A DNA stretch of 64,000 nt from Pelecanus crispus. Its lineage: Eukaryota; Chordata; Aves; Pelecaniformes; Pelecanidae. This document shows positions 44,601 through 54,200 of this stretch, piece by piece; position 1 is the stretch's first letter, and every line of letters begins with the position of its first letter. Under the pieces are notes generated by a model, which saw only the letters and a program-made list of their open reading frames with translations, was not told the DNA's origin and ran no database searches. The translations under genes and the position numbers were made by a program. The stretch spans positions 66,729,710-66,793,709 of the forward strand of contig NC_134646.1 in the NCBI RefSeq assembly GCF_030463565.1, read 5' to 3'.

Positions 44601-47393
44601 AGGCATGTGGATTGTTACATCTATTGAGTTTTTATTCCATACATGGTGCTAATATACTACTAATACCTTTTCTCAAGAAGACTTATTGCAGGGTAGGACC
44701 GTAGGTGAAGCTATGTGTGGAAACCTCTGGGGCACCCCAACTCGTTCTGCCTGTTCCTTTTTCCATAGTCCTTTCCAGATCTGGGGGTTTGGAGCCACCG
44801 GGAATCCCTGTTTAGGGGCCTTTTGGAAAACATGAAAGCAAGGACAGTATGCGTGACCTAGTCCTCTTTTTCTGGTGTAATGTGAATAACACCTCCACAA
44901 CCCATGGCACGCAGCACACCTCTGGTGTAAGAGATCGGGGCTGGTGAGCAGGGTGTCACTGCAGAGGACTTGCCAGCTCTCCCAAAGTAGGATTTGGCAC
45001 GCTGTACTTCTTGATTTCTGAGAATATTTTTTTAACGTAGTTTTCATAAAAGGCTATCTTGTAGTGCTGCATTTCAGCAAAGAAATCTGCTTTTGCGCTT
45101 CTTCAAAGGAAAACTGCGGTAACGTACCAGGTGTGCGGTCTGGAACAGAAATCTTCAGAAGTCAAACGCAAAGGGCATTTAATCCTGACCAAGCAGACTA
45201 AACATTTGGTACGAAACCTGGAGAACATTCAAGACAATAATAATGTACTCTGCATGTTGCAGTACATCTCCTCTAGCAGCTGGAGTCCAAAAAGGTCACA
45301 TCAACCATGAGTGAAGAAAGAAAGAAAAGCACTCAGCAAGATGAATATTGCTCAGAGCATTAATTTTCCCATCCCTTCTTCCACAGCAGGGTCACAAGCA
45401 ATTAAGAGTCCTCATAGTGGGAACGCTTCTACTGACATACTTTCCTCTCACCCACCATTTTTTTCAAATTTCTTTCTTTGGGCAGGTGGTCGGTCAAGAT
45501 CCAAAAAACCTCATTTTTATTTGCAAATTAACCTAGAAATTAAATTTTCTCAGACAAAAGGTTGAAGTGTTCTTCCCTTCTGTGCTCCTCATTTTGTATG
45601 AGGTGAGCCGCTCAGCAGCTCTCTGTCAACTCCTGTCCACTTCTGTCAAGCTACTGGAAAAATAGATTAATACATTACATTACTTGCATTTACAGTAATA
45701 GTATCCTCAATAAAGCAGAGGTTTTATGAAAAATGTTTGAGAAGCAAAAATGAGGCTGTGTGAGAAATACCTTCCTGCTCTTGAAGAAACAGAGCTGACA
45801 ACTTTCACATCAGGGTATTTATTTTAATATTTATGTGCTCCTAAGTGTTCGTCTGATTCCATTTCTCTTCGCAATTCAAGATAAATATTCGAGATTTTGG
45901 AAAAGAGAAAGAGTTGTCGTGTTAGAAGGGATGACGGTGTTAACGTAATACATCAAAGTGACAAGATGGCTGAGCCGTATTCACCTGGGAGTCAGAATGT
46001 TTTCCATTTAACGTCCACTTGGAGGGTGACGTGCACCCTTGTTCGTGTCTGCACCAGGGTACATGTGGTGTCCCGGGGGACCCGCATGTTCCCCTGCACG
46101 CTCCGTTTCGGTGACTGTTTAAAGTCATGGCATATCCTTGCACCTTACGTATCCGTTCGGCTTTTTAGATCATGCCCATTGACATGCTGTCTGAGTGCTT
46201 CTTTGATTGTGTTCCCCATTTGAGATGCCATTTTATCTATGGGTATCTGATAGCACAATCATTCATATGCAGTTGACTGCATTTATTTGTGGCACGACTT
46301 AAATGGATGCACCTGCAAGTCTACATAAAAAATCACCTGAGGCTATGAACTGGAATTTGAAGGAAAGCAGCAGAATGCACATTTCAGTGTTATTTCTCGT
46401 TCTTTGGCGCTCTATTTCAATGCCTTATTTCTTCTCAAAGAAGAGAGAGGATTCAGTTTTTATGCAGGGCTACTGTATGGATACAATAGACATTGCCTTT
46501 TAAAACAAGCAATTTTTTAAATGTTCTTTTAAGGAAACTTATATGTGTGTATGTATATGCATATTTGTATTTCTAACCCCCCCCCACACCTGTTCTCTGT
46601 CATGTGAATGTTCTGAAGCAATCATTCATTTTTAGTTTCAGCAAGACAGGGCCGTCTGCCGCGTCCCGCTGGCGCTCCAGGCTCTCTCCTCAGCCTCTGA
46701 CCAAGCCTTCGCTCTCCATGCTGGCTCCCTCCTGCGCAGTACCCTGGCCCTGCTGCACCTGCCTCCCCTTCCACCTCATCCTCCTCTGGCTCGTGAGGAA
46801 GGCTCCCTGACATCTCCGAGACCCCCAAAGAGCATGATCCGTGCCTGGCAGCCCCTCACTGAGTGGAGCAGGGCTGCTGCAGGTGAAGCCGCATGAAACG
46901 CCCCAGGTGGGGAGAGCGAGAGAAAATCCTCCCTCCTCTTCCCTGGGGAGGGGGAGATGATCGCCAAATAAATTGCAGTTAAATCAGAAAACACCCTGTC
47001 TGCAAAATTAATTGTGGGCAGTGATAGCAGGCAAATAGGCTTCCCTTCTGAGATGTGCCCTGAGATTTTTAGAGGTCTGCATGAAACAGCTCAGCATGAG
47101 TAAAAGTTGCGGAATCGAGTCACGGAACTGGGATCCTAAAGACTTTGGGGTGAAATAGGTGTGTTTAAAGAAGGGGCTTTACATACCAGTATGGCATTTG
47201 CAGACATTTAAAACCTTGTAACAATACCAAAGCCCAGACTGCGTTTCCTGACAGTGTGTTGAGTGCCGCTTGGAAAGGGTGGACGCATCAAAGGCTTCCC
47301 AAAGTGACATCCCTGCCATGCTTCATGGACAAATGTCTTGTCTGGTTCATGGGAACATCACAGGGAAATTATTGTTGTGCCCTTTTTGTTTCA
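41661..47393. other. Intergenic DNA
   Basis: Mostly unique sequence of mixed composition. A run of 13 G lies at 43933-43945, a moderately GC-rich stretch at 44220-44520 and a C9 run near 46578. Many short frames occur on both strands. None shows a domain or exon signature I recognise. Confidence 0.7.
43933..43945 (+). repeat. G13 homopolymer
   Basis: Thirteen consecutive G, a site prone to polymerase slippage and assembly error. Confidence 0.9.
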
Positions 47394-48501
47394 TAGAATC
47401 ATAGAATATTTCAAGTTGGAAGGGACCCGTAAGGATCATCGAGTCCAACTCCCTGCTCCTCGCAGGACTACCTAAAACTAAACCATATGACTAAGAGCAT
47501 CATCCAGATGCTCCTTGAACTCTGACAGGCTTGGTGCCATGACCACTTCCCTGGGGAGCCAGTTCCAGTGACTGACCACCCTCTCAGGGAAGAACCTTTT
47601 CCTAACGCCCAGTCTGAACTTCCCCTGATGCAGCTTCTTTCCATTTGCTCATGTCATACTGCTGGTCACCAGAGAGAGCAGATCAGCACCTCCTCCTCTG
47701 CTGCCCGCCTTGAGGAAGCTGTAGACTGCGATGAGGGCACCCCTCAGCCTTCTATTCTCCAAGCTGAACAAACCAAGTGACCTCAGCCGCTCCTCCTAAG
47801 TCTTGCCACTGAGGCCTTTCACCATCTTGGTCGCCTTCCTCTGGACACACTCTAACACTTTGATGTCCTTCTTATTTTGAGGTGCCCAAAACTGCACACA
47901 GTACTTGAGGTGGGGCCGCACCAGTGCACTGTGGAGTGGGACAATCACCTCCCTCGACCGGCTAGCTATGCAGTGCTTGATGCACCCCAGGACACAGTTG
48001 GCCCTTTAGGCTGCCAGGGCACGTTGTTGACTCATACTCAACTTGCCATCAACCCAAACCCCCAGATCTCTTTCTGCGGAGCTGCTCTCCAGCCTCTTGT
48101 CCCCCAGTTTGTGTGCACAACCAGGATTACCCTGTGCCAGGTGGAGAATCCAGCACTTGCTCTTGTTAAATTTCATACGGTGGTGATTGCCCAGCTCTCC
48201 AGTCTATCCAGATCTCTCTGTAAGTCCTCTCTACCCTTGAGGGAGTCCACAGCTCCTCCTAGTTTAGTATCATCGGCAAGCATACTTAACGCACATTTGA
48301 TTCCGGTGTCCAGATCATTTATAAAAACATTAAAGAGCACTGGCCATAAAATTGAGCCCTAGGGAACCCCACTGGTGACTGGCTGCCAGCCTGATGTAAC
48401 CCCATTTACTATAGCTCTTTGAGCCCGACCTGCCAGTCAATCGCTCACCTGAAATATTATGGACTTGTCTAGCTGTGTGCTGGACATTTTGTCCAAAAGG
48501 A

Positions 48502-48994
48502 CATTGAGGTGCTGGAGCGTGTTCAGAGGCGGGCAACGAAGCTGGTGAAGGGTCTGGAGAACAAGTCTTATGAGGAGCGGCTGAGGGAACTGGGGTTGTT
48601 CAGCCTGGAGAAGAGGAGGCTGAGGGGAGACCTTATCGCTCTCTACAACTACCTGAAAGGAGGTTGTAGGGAGGTGGGTGTTGGTCTCTTCTCCCAAGTA
48701 GCTAGCGATAGGACAAGAGGAAATGGGCTTAAGCTGCGCCAGGGGAGGTTTAGACTGGAAATTAGGAAAAATTTCTTTACGGAAAGGGTGGTCAGGCATT
48801 GGAACAGGCTGCCCAGAGGGGTGGTGGAGTCACCATCCCTGGAGGCGTTTAAAAAACGGGTAGATGTGGCACTTCGGGATATGGTTTAGTCTGGTCTACC
48901 CTTGATTAGTCTAGAGTGGGCTTGGTAGTGTAGGTTAATGGTTGGACTGGATGATCTTAAAGGTCTTTTCCAACCTAGATGATTCTATGATTCT
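48502..48994 (+). mobile_element. Nested young CR1 LINE, opposite orientation
   Basis: 5'-truncated CR1 in + orientation: the RT C-terminal region, stop at 48889, a short 3' UTR, and the tail GATTCTATGATTCT. It sits inside the outer CR1 and is flanked on each side by AAGGA (48497-48501 and 48995-48999), a possible short target-site duplication or microhomology. Confidence 0.92.
48509..48889 (+). pseudogene. CR1 reverse-transcriptase C-terminal fragment in nested element
   Basis: 126 open codons beginning just inside the element and ending in VDVALRDMV plus stop. They are collinear with the last part of the CR1 copy at 35292. Only the extreme C-terminus is present and all catalytic residues are missing. 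Confidence 0.9.
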
Positions 48995-49037
48995 AAGGAT
49001 ACTGTGAGAGACAGTATCAAAACCTTCTGATTTCTGG

Positions 49038-49853
49038 TAGTATTCTTGTATTTATTTTGGGGGGGTTTACAGTGACCTCAGGATAAAGCACCTGTGACCC
49101 AGCCAGAAGAGAACAACAAGAAAATGCAACAGGGCTCATGGTTCGCAACAGTTTCTGTCCGCTTGCTAACGAAATAAACATCCTGAGACTATTGCGGTTG
49201 GTGAATTGAGATGCAGATGTGGTGTGTAATAGCTCCTGCAAAGAGATGTATTACATGAATCATTAAAAGCACTGAAAAGATAAAACCAAGCAAAGAAAAC
49301 TGGGAATACCACTGACCTCAAGTAATTTCTCTGCCTTGTTTCTACCTAATCAGACGATAAAGGAATTAACCCGCTCACGCAGGTGTTGCTCACGCTTTCT
49401 GAATTTTTGCCTCCCGGAGGGATTATGTATGGGTGGAGACGATGAGACCTGGGTCTGCTCAAGCATGAAGAAGAGGAGTCTCACTGCCATCTTCAGCTAG
49501 CTAATGGGAGGCTACGCTGGAGCTGCACAGTGAACGGTGAGAGGCAGCAGACACAGGTTGCAGCAGTGGAAATTGTCACAAAAATTTCGCAACTGGCCCG
49601 TGCCGACCGAGGAGAGAGGCTCGGACGCAAAGGATAGAGTTACAAGAGTAATGCTGTTACTCATGCTCAGGAGGCGACCCATTCAAATTGGGGCACCCCG
49701 AATGCGGTTTTACACATGGTTCTTATACCGTTCAGGCATTCAGATACAAGAAGATTCAATCCATCGCTACTTAACACACATGCACTACTGTTTTGCAAAG
49801 CAACTATCATTCTATGGCACCATCATCTATCTGCTTCTTGCGTGATCTAGACA
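49038..49853. other. Intergenic DNA between CR1 clusters
   Basis: Unique-looking sequence. No gene or repeat family was recognised. Confidence 0.7.
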
Positions 49854-50000
49854 TCATAGAATCATAGAATCATAGAATCATAGAATCATAGAATTGTTTA
49901 GGTTGGAAAAGACCTTTAAGATCATCCAGTCCAACCATTAACCTAACACTACCAAGTCCACCACTAAACCAATTAAGGGTAGAGTAATAATTTCATGTTT
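49854..50000 (-). mobile_element. CR1 3'-end fragment, copy A of a tandem duplication
   Basis: Five tandem ATAGAATC octamers are followed by CR1 3' UTR sequence (GGTTGGAAAAGACCTTTAAG), ending at AAGGGTAGAG. It is a very short 5'-truncated copy. Confidence 0.92.
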
Positions 50001-50045
50001 CCTGGATTGGTGGCTGGATTATTTTTTAATGAAAGTAAAAAAAAA

Positions 50046-50300
50046 CTAGGAATCACTAAGGTTGGAAAGGATCTCTAAGATCATCAGTCCGACCATCAAC
50101 CCAACACCACCATGCCCACTAAACCATGTCCCAAAGTGCCACGTCTACCTGGTTTTTTTGAACACCTCCAGGGATGGTGACTCCACCACCTCTCTGGGCA
50201 GCCTGTTCCAATGCTTGACCACTCTTTCCGTGAAGAAATCTTTCCTAATATCCAGTCTAAACCTCCCCTGACGCAGCTTGAGGCCATTTCCTCTTGCCGT
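50046..50300 (-). mobile_element. CR1 3'-region fragment
   Basis: Minus-orientation CR1 3' UTR and RT C-terminal coding sequence (CACCTCTCTGGGCAGCCTG and onward). It begins at GGTTGGAAAGGATCTC without an octamer tail and ends near CTCTTGCCGT. Confidence 0.9.
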
Positions 50301-50337
50301 AAATGTCCCTGGAGTTGGTCTTGCTGTGGTTACTGTG

Positions 50338-50575
50338 ATCACAGAACCATAGAATTGTTGAGGTTGGAAAAGACCTTTAAGATCATCAAGTCCAACCATT
50401 GACCTAACACTACCAAGTCTACTGTTAAACCAGTTAAGGGTAGAGTCAGAAGTAATTTCGTGTTTCCTGCCTTGGTGGCTGGATTACTTTTTAATGAAAG
50501 CAGAACTAGGAATCATTAAGGTTGGAACGGATCTCGAATTAAGGATCTCAACCATTAAGGTTGGAACGGATCCGT
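50338..50575 (-). mobile_element. CR1 3'-end fragment and spacer, copy B of a tandem duplication
   Basis: Repeats the arrangement at 49890-50075: CR1 tail, CR1 3' UTR, a spacer of about 60 bp with CTTGGTGGCTGGATTA, then the start of the next CR1 fragment. It is offset by about 460 bp with noticeable divergence. After it, AAGGTTGGAACGGATC occurs twice within about 50 bp. Confidence 0.8.
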
Positions 50576-50809
50576 GTTAGAGGGGTGGGGACGCTGGTGT
50601 TGCCCCGGTGGTCCACGGGGTAGCCTTTTGTCTTGGGGGGTGGGGGGCTGTCACCCTCTTTTTTGCAACGAGCTGGGGTCCTTTAGGAGGCAGGACGATG
50701 CAGGATGCGATGTACGCCATACGCGCATCGCTGAAGAACACTTAGATGATAAAGGCTAGGAGGGGGATGAGGTTTTTCCAGGCAAAATTCCGGCTAGCCT
50801 AGGAGGGAA
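50576..50809. other. Sequence between CR1 cluster and LGI2 CpG island
   Basis: Contains a G-rich stretch (G6TG6 near 50635-50647). No other feature was recognised. Confidence 0.6.
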
Positions 50810-50828
50810 ATCACTCGCCCTAGGGAAG

Positions 50829-50900
50829 GGGGGGCACCCAGGCGCTCTGCCTCCCGGCGGGGCTTGCCCCGCCGGGAGGCAGAGCGCCTGGGTGCCCCCC
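50829..50900. repeat. Perfect 35-bp palindrome with 2-nt spacer
   Basis: The arm at 50829-50863 begins GGGGGGCACCCAGGCG. It is exactly the reverse complement of 50866-50900, which ends CGCCTGGGTGCCCCCC, with only TT between. The match breaks at the next base on each side. It lies about 160 bp upstream of the LGI2 start codon. Confidence 0.95.
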
Positions 50901-51062
50901 ATGGCTTCGCACCGCCCCTTCGTAGCGGACCCCCCCTGCCCGCCCCCGGCCCGGCCCCACAGCGCGACGGCGGGGGCGGCGCCGCGCTGATGTCAGGGCG
51001 CGGGCGGGCGGCGGCGGCGGCGGCGGGGTGGGGGGGGCGGGAATTTGGGAATTTTGGCCGGG

Positions 51063-51244
51063 ATGGCGGCCCCGCTGCGGTTCCTGTGGCTGTGCACCGC
51101 CGCGCTGCTGCTCCTACCGCCGTCCCCCGCCGCTCCCCGCAGGCCACCGCGCTGCTCGCCCGCCTGCAGCTGCTGGCGGGAGTCGGCGCTGTGCGTGGGG
51201 GCGGCGGGGGCCCCGCGGAGCCTCCCCGCCGGCCTGGGCTCCTT
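51063..51244 (+). CDS. LGI2: LGI2 exon 1 (signal peptide, LRRNT)
   Basis: Begins MAAPLRFLWLCTAALLLL. A Pro/Arg-rich linker and the four-cysteine LRRNT cap follow. It ends in TT of a split Leu codon before GTGAGT. Sequence between the signal peptide and LRRNT is more GC-rich and less conserved than the rest. Confidence 0.94.
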
Positions 51245-54200
51245 GTGAGTGCGGGGTGCGGAGGGCTGGCGGTGGGATGCGCCCCCCACCCCCCCCACCA
51301 TGATGGGTGCCTTCTCTTTTTTCCTTTTTCCTTCCCCCAGGAGCCTGGTAAACGGGACCTTCTCCGAAGTCAAGGACAGGATGTTTTCCCACCTGCCCTC
51401 CCTGCAGCTGCTGTAAGTATGGCACCGAGAAAGGGCAGCGGGCGAGTAGCGCTTCGCCCGTTCCCCCTAAACAGAGTTACGGGTGCCCTCGCAGAAAGGG
51501 AGGTAGCGGGTGACCCCCCGGCTTGCGCAGCCCCGCCGGTGTAGCCACCCTTCCCTAACAGAGGGACGCGCCTTCCGCTCAGAAACCACTCCACAGAACG
51601 TGCAATTAGTTACCGAAGGAGGACAAAACATTTTCTGACGCCCTACCTTCCTTTTTGTTTCTAAAATTCCAGCTTGAATAACTTTAGGGCAGAGTTTCCC
51701 CCCTGGAGTTACGTGGCAGGTCTCGCTTCGCGCCCATCAGCCTCGCGTTGGCTTTGGGGCGTTGTGGGCGCCACGGGGGGCGAGCGGAGGCTGCCGGGAC
51801 GCGCCTCAGAGGAAAGCCGCTGTGCGCGAAGCGCTGGCGTTGCCTGCGGCGTGACTCTGTGCTTCGGCATCCGACTCGGAGGGCAGCCCCTCGGGTGCCT
51901 TCTGAGCTGCCGGACCTACAGGCGGGATGGTCCTCTGGCCCGGGGGACAGCGGTCCAGCTCCCGGTGCTCTGCAGCCCTCCCTCCTCCCTGGCCCGACAC
52001 TTGTTTCTCTGGTAGTCTGCAGAGAAGCCGTGCCGCTGGCTGTGCCCCGGCCGGCCCAGCGCAGCCTCCCTGTAACGCCCGATACCAAGCGGACCCTCCA
52101 CGCCTCCCCCTGTAAGGACCGGGTTACCCCCAAAGCAAAGACACGCCGCAAAGAAAAATTCGGCAAAAAGATGTGAGGCACACCAGAAACCCAGGCTAAG
52201 CGCTTGCCACGGAGCTAGATGTTAAAACCAGTCTTAGCAAGAGAGAGTCCCTAAAAGCATTTGGTAGCATGGTGGCCAGCCTGCTCCCCTCAGGCACTCC
52301 CACCTCATTCTCAAAGGCCTGTCTCGCTATTTGGGGGGAGCAGCACCCCATGGAAAACGCTGGGGAGAAGTGGGCAAAGCGAGGGGTGGAGGCTTCCACC
52401 TTCTTTAGCGTGGCACTGGTCCCAAACCCAAGTTTTCGTGCGACTTGGGGGCCAGCACAGAGCCCTGGGCAGAGGGCAAGGGGACTTTGCCCACCGGTGA
52501 ATAGGGGCAAAAAGCAGACCTGTGCCAGCTGGGAAGGAAAGGGATGAATCCAAGGGTGGGTTGAGAGAAACCGTGGGTAGAAAATTAGAGATGGCGGGAA
52601 TCTGGCTTGGTTTGGATAGTGGTACTGGGCTGAGGGAGGAAGAGCAGATGAAGGTTATCCCTTTTCCTTAGCTGCAGTGGGTTTCCAGGAGGAGATGTTG
52701 GGGTGTGTGGGGTGGTGGCGCAGAGGTCAGTTGCTGAGAAAGTCAGAAGTCGCCCACGTCACTTCATGCGGTAGATCAGACGTGGGAGTGAGAGGGGTTT
52801 GTCACCACCACCACCTCGGGCCCTGACAAATTTTGTTGGTTAGCGTAATTTGTGACTTTTCCCTTCAAACATGAGAAAAAAGAATGATTAAATGACAAAA
52901 GAGATGCATGCATAATTGAGCACTTGGGTACCTCAGGACTATGTCTTCTGTGGCAGTAGCCATGGTAAAATAGTAACGTGAAGGATTTATTTTTGATGGC
53001 AGCCTGCATCTTTGTTAGATTTCTTTGGAATAAGTTAAGGAGCATTTGTCTAGTATTAGCATAATAACCGAGGATCACAGGGCAAGTTTGCATTTCATGT
53101 TCATTAGTCTTCTAAATTAATTTTAGTAAAGTGCCTAAAACCATACAAAAAGAGAATTAATAAGTTACTCTAATAAAGCGATTAGTGCTGACGTATTCAC
53201 TCGTGGTGGAGAATTCTGAGTTTTTCCAAAAATGACTTCTTTTGAGTAGCATTCAATTTTTAGACCAAATAAGAAGCTTTGCTATTTTCTGAAAAGGAGA
53301 TCGCTCTCTGTGCCTTTGAACGTCAACATTGGAGATCATCCGCTGTTGTGCTTTGACACAGCAAAGAAGGAACTTTGCTGGCAAAGCCTTTCCGTAGCAT
53401 CCTTCTCCCTGCCCGCCTTGTCCTGGCTCAGGTGACAGCCGCTCCGGTGCAGCTCTAGCACGCTTTGTCCCTGAAGTTGCGGGAGGGCAAGGCAGTGCCT
53501 GGAGCAGGCAGCACCGCCGCTCTCCCTCGCTGCCTGCCCGCACAGGGCTTTGCTTTGCAAGGGTAGCAGGACTCTGTCTCTGGAAAGGGCTCCCCGCTCT
53601 TTCTGGGAGCTCAGGAGTGGTGCTGAGATGGTCTCTTGAAAATTTTTGGTGTGGCTGGAGGGGTGGTGGGCAACTGGGGTCCACACTCAACAGACCTGCC
53701 CTCTAAGGATGGCTTTTCCTGCCCAGGGGACGAGAGAGTCAAGGGCCAGGCTGCATTTAAGGAAGGTGAATGGCACAGTGAACATTTTTCCTGGGGACTA
53801 GTGGACATTAACTAGCATCACATTATGGCTTTGATTTTTTTTTTTTTTTTTAAATAGACCATTCCACAGTGTTTTATGTGTGCTGCATTGGTGGGGCAAT
53901 ATGGGCTCGAGTCAGTAAGATTAGTTTGGTCATGGGCAATAAACGCAATGGGCATAATCCAGTGTGTCAAGTTTTAACGTGCTTTCCTAATGCCTGCTCT
54001 CCGTTTTCAGCTTGCTGAACTCCAACTCCTTCACTGTTATACGAGATGATGCCTTTGCTGGTCTCTTCCATCTAGAATACCTGTAAGTTTGGTATTTTAT
54101 GTCTTCCCCTGTCCTTTATAAATCAAGATGTTTTGATAAGTTGCCAAGACTCCTGCCGTGGAGTCTTAGTCTTTACTGTGATTCCCAGGAGCAGGGGAGA

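Larger units (their letters stand above)
47394..49037 (-). mobile_element. CR1 LINE (outer element), split by a nested CR1
   Basis: The element starts with its octamer tail (ATAGAATCATAGAAT) at 47394 and runs in minus orientation through CR1 3' UTR and RT-derived sequence to 48501. It resumes at 48995 with ATACTGTGAGAGACAGTATC, the sequence that directly follows TTTGTCC-AAGG in CR1. The two parts are one old insertion interrupted by the 48502-48994 element. The RT frame is broken. The subfamily differs from the 35179 copy. Confidence 0.9.
50810..51545 (+). promoter_or_regulatory. LGI2: CpG island / LGI2 promoter region
   Basis: Very GC- and CpG-rich. It holds a perfect palindrome, GC boxes (GGGGGCGG-type), a (GCG)n run at 51001-51026, a CRE-like TGATGTCA at 50988-50995, and a G-quadruplex-capable run at 51025-51041. 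It covers the LGI2 first coding exon, intron 1 and exon 2. There is no convincing TATA box, and the transcription start was not determined. Confidence 0.75.

Noticed and set aside
47568..48362. Open frames on the + strand within the outer CR1
   Set aside because: They are antisense to degraded CR1 coding sequence and have no independent support.
50864..51544. 226-codon + strand frame and opposing minus-strand frames over the LGI2 promoter
   Set aside because: As a separate protein gene it is unsupported: it crosses LGI2 exon 1, intron 1 and exon 2 in another frame, and GC-rich DNA has few stops. Only its role as a possible uORF is retained.
51684..52181. 165-codon minus-strand and 142-codon plus-strand frames in LGI2 intron 2
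   Set aside because: They overlap each other in GC-rich DNA, are Arg/Pro/Gly-rich with no domain, and show no splice context.
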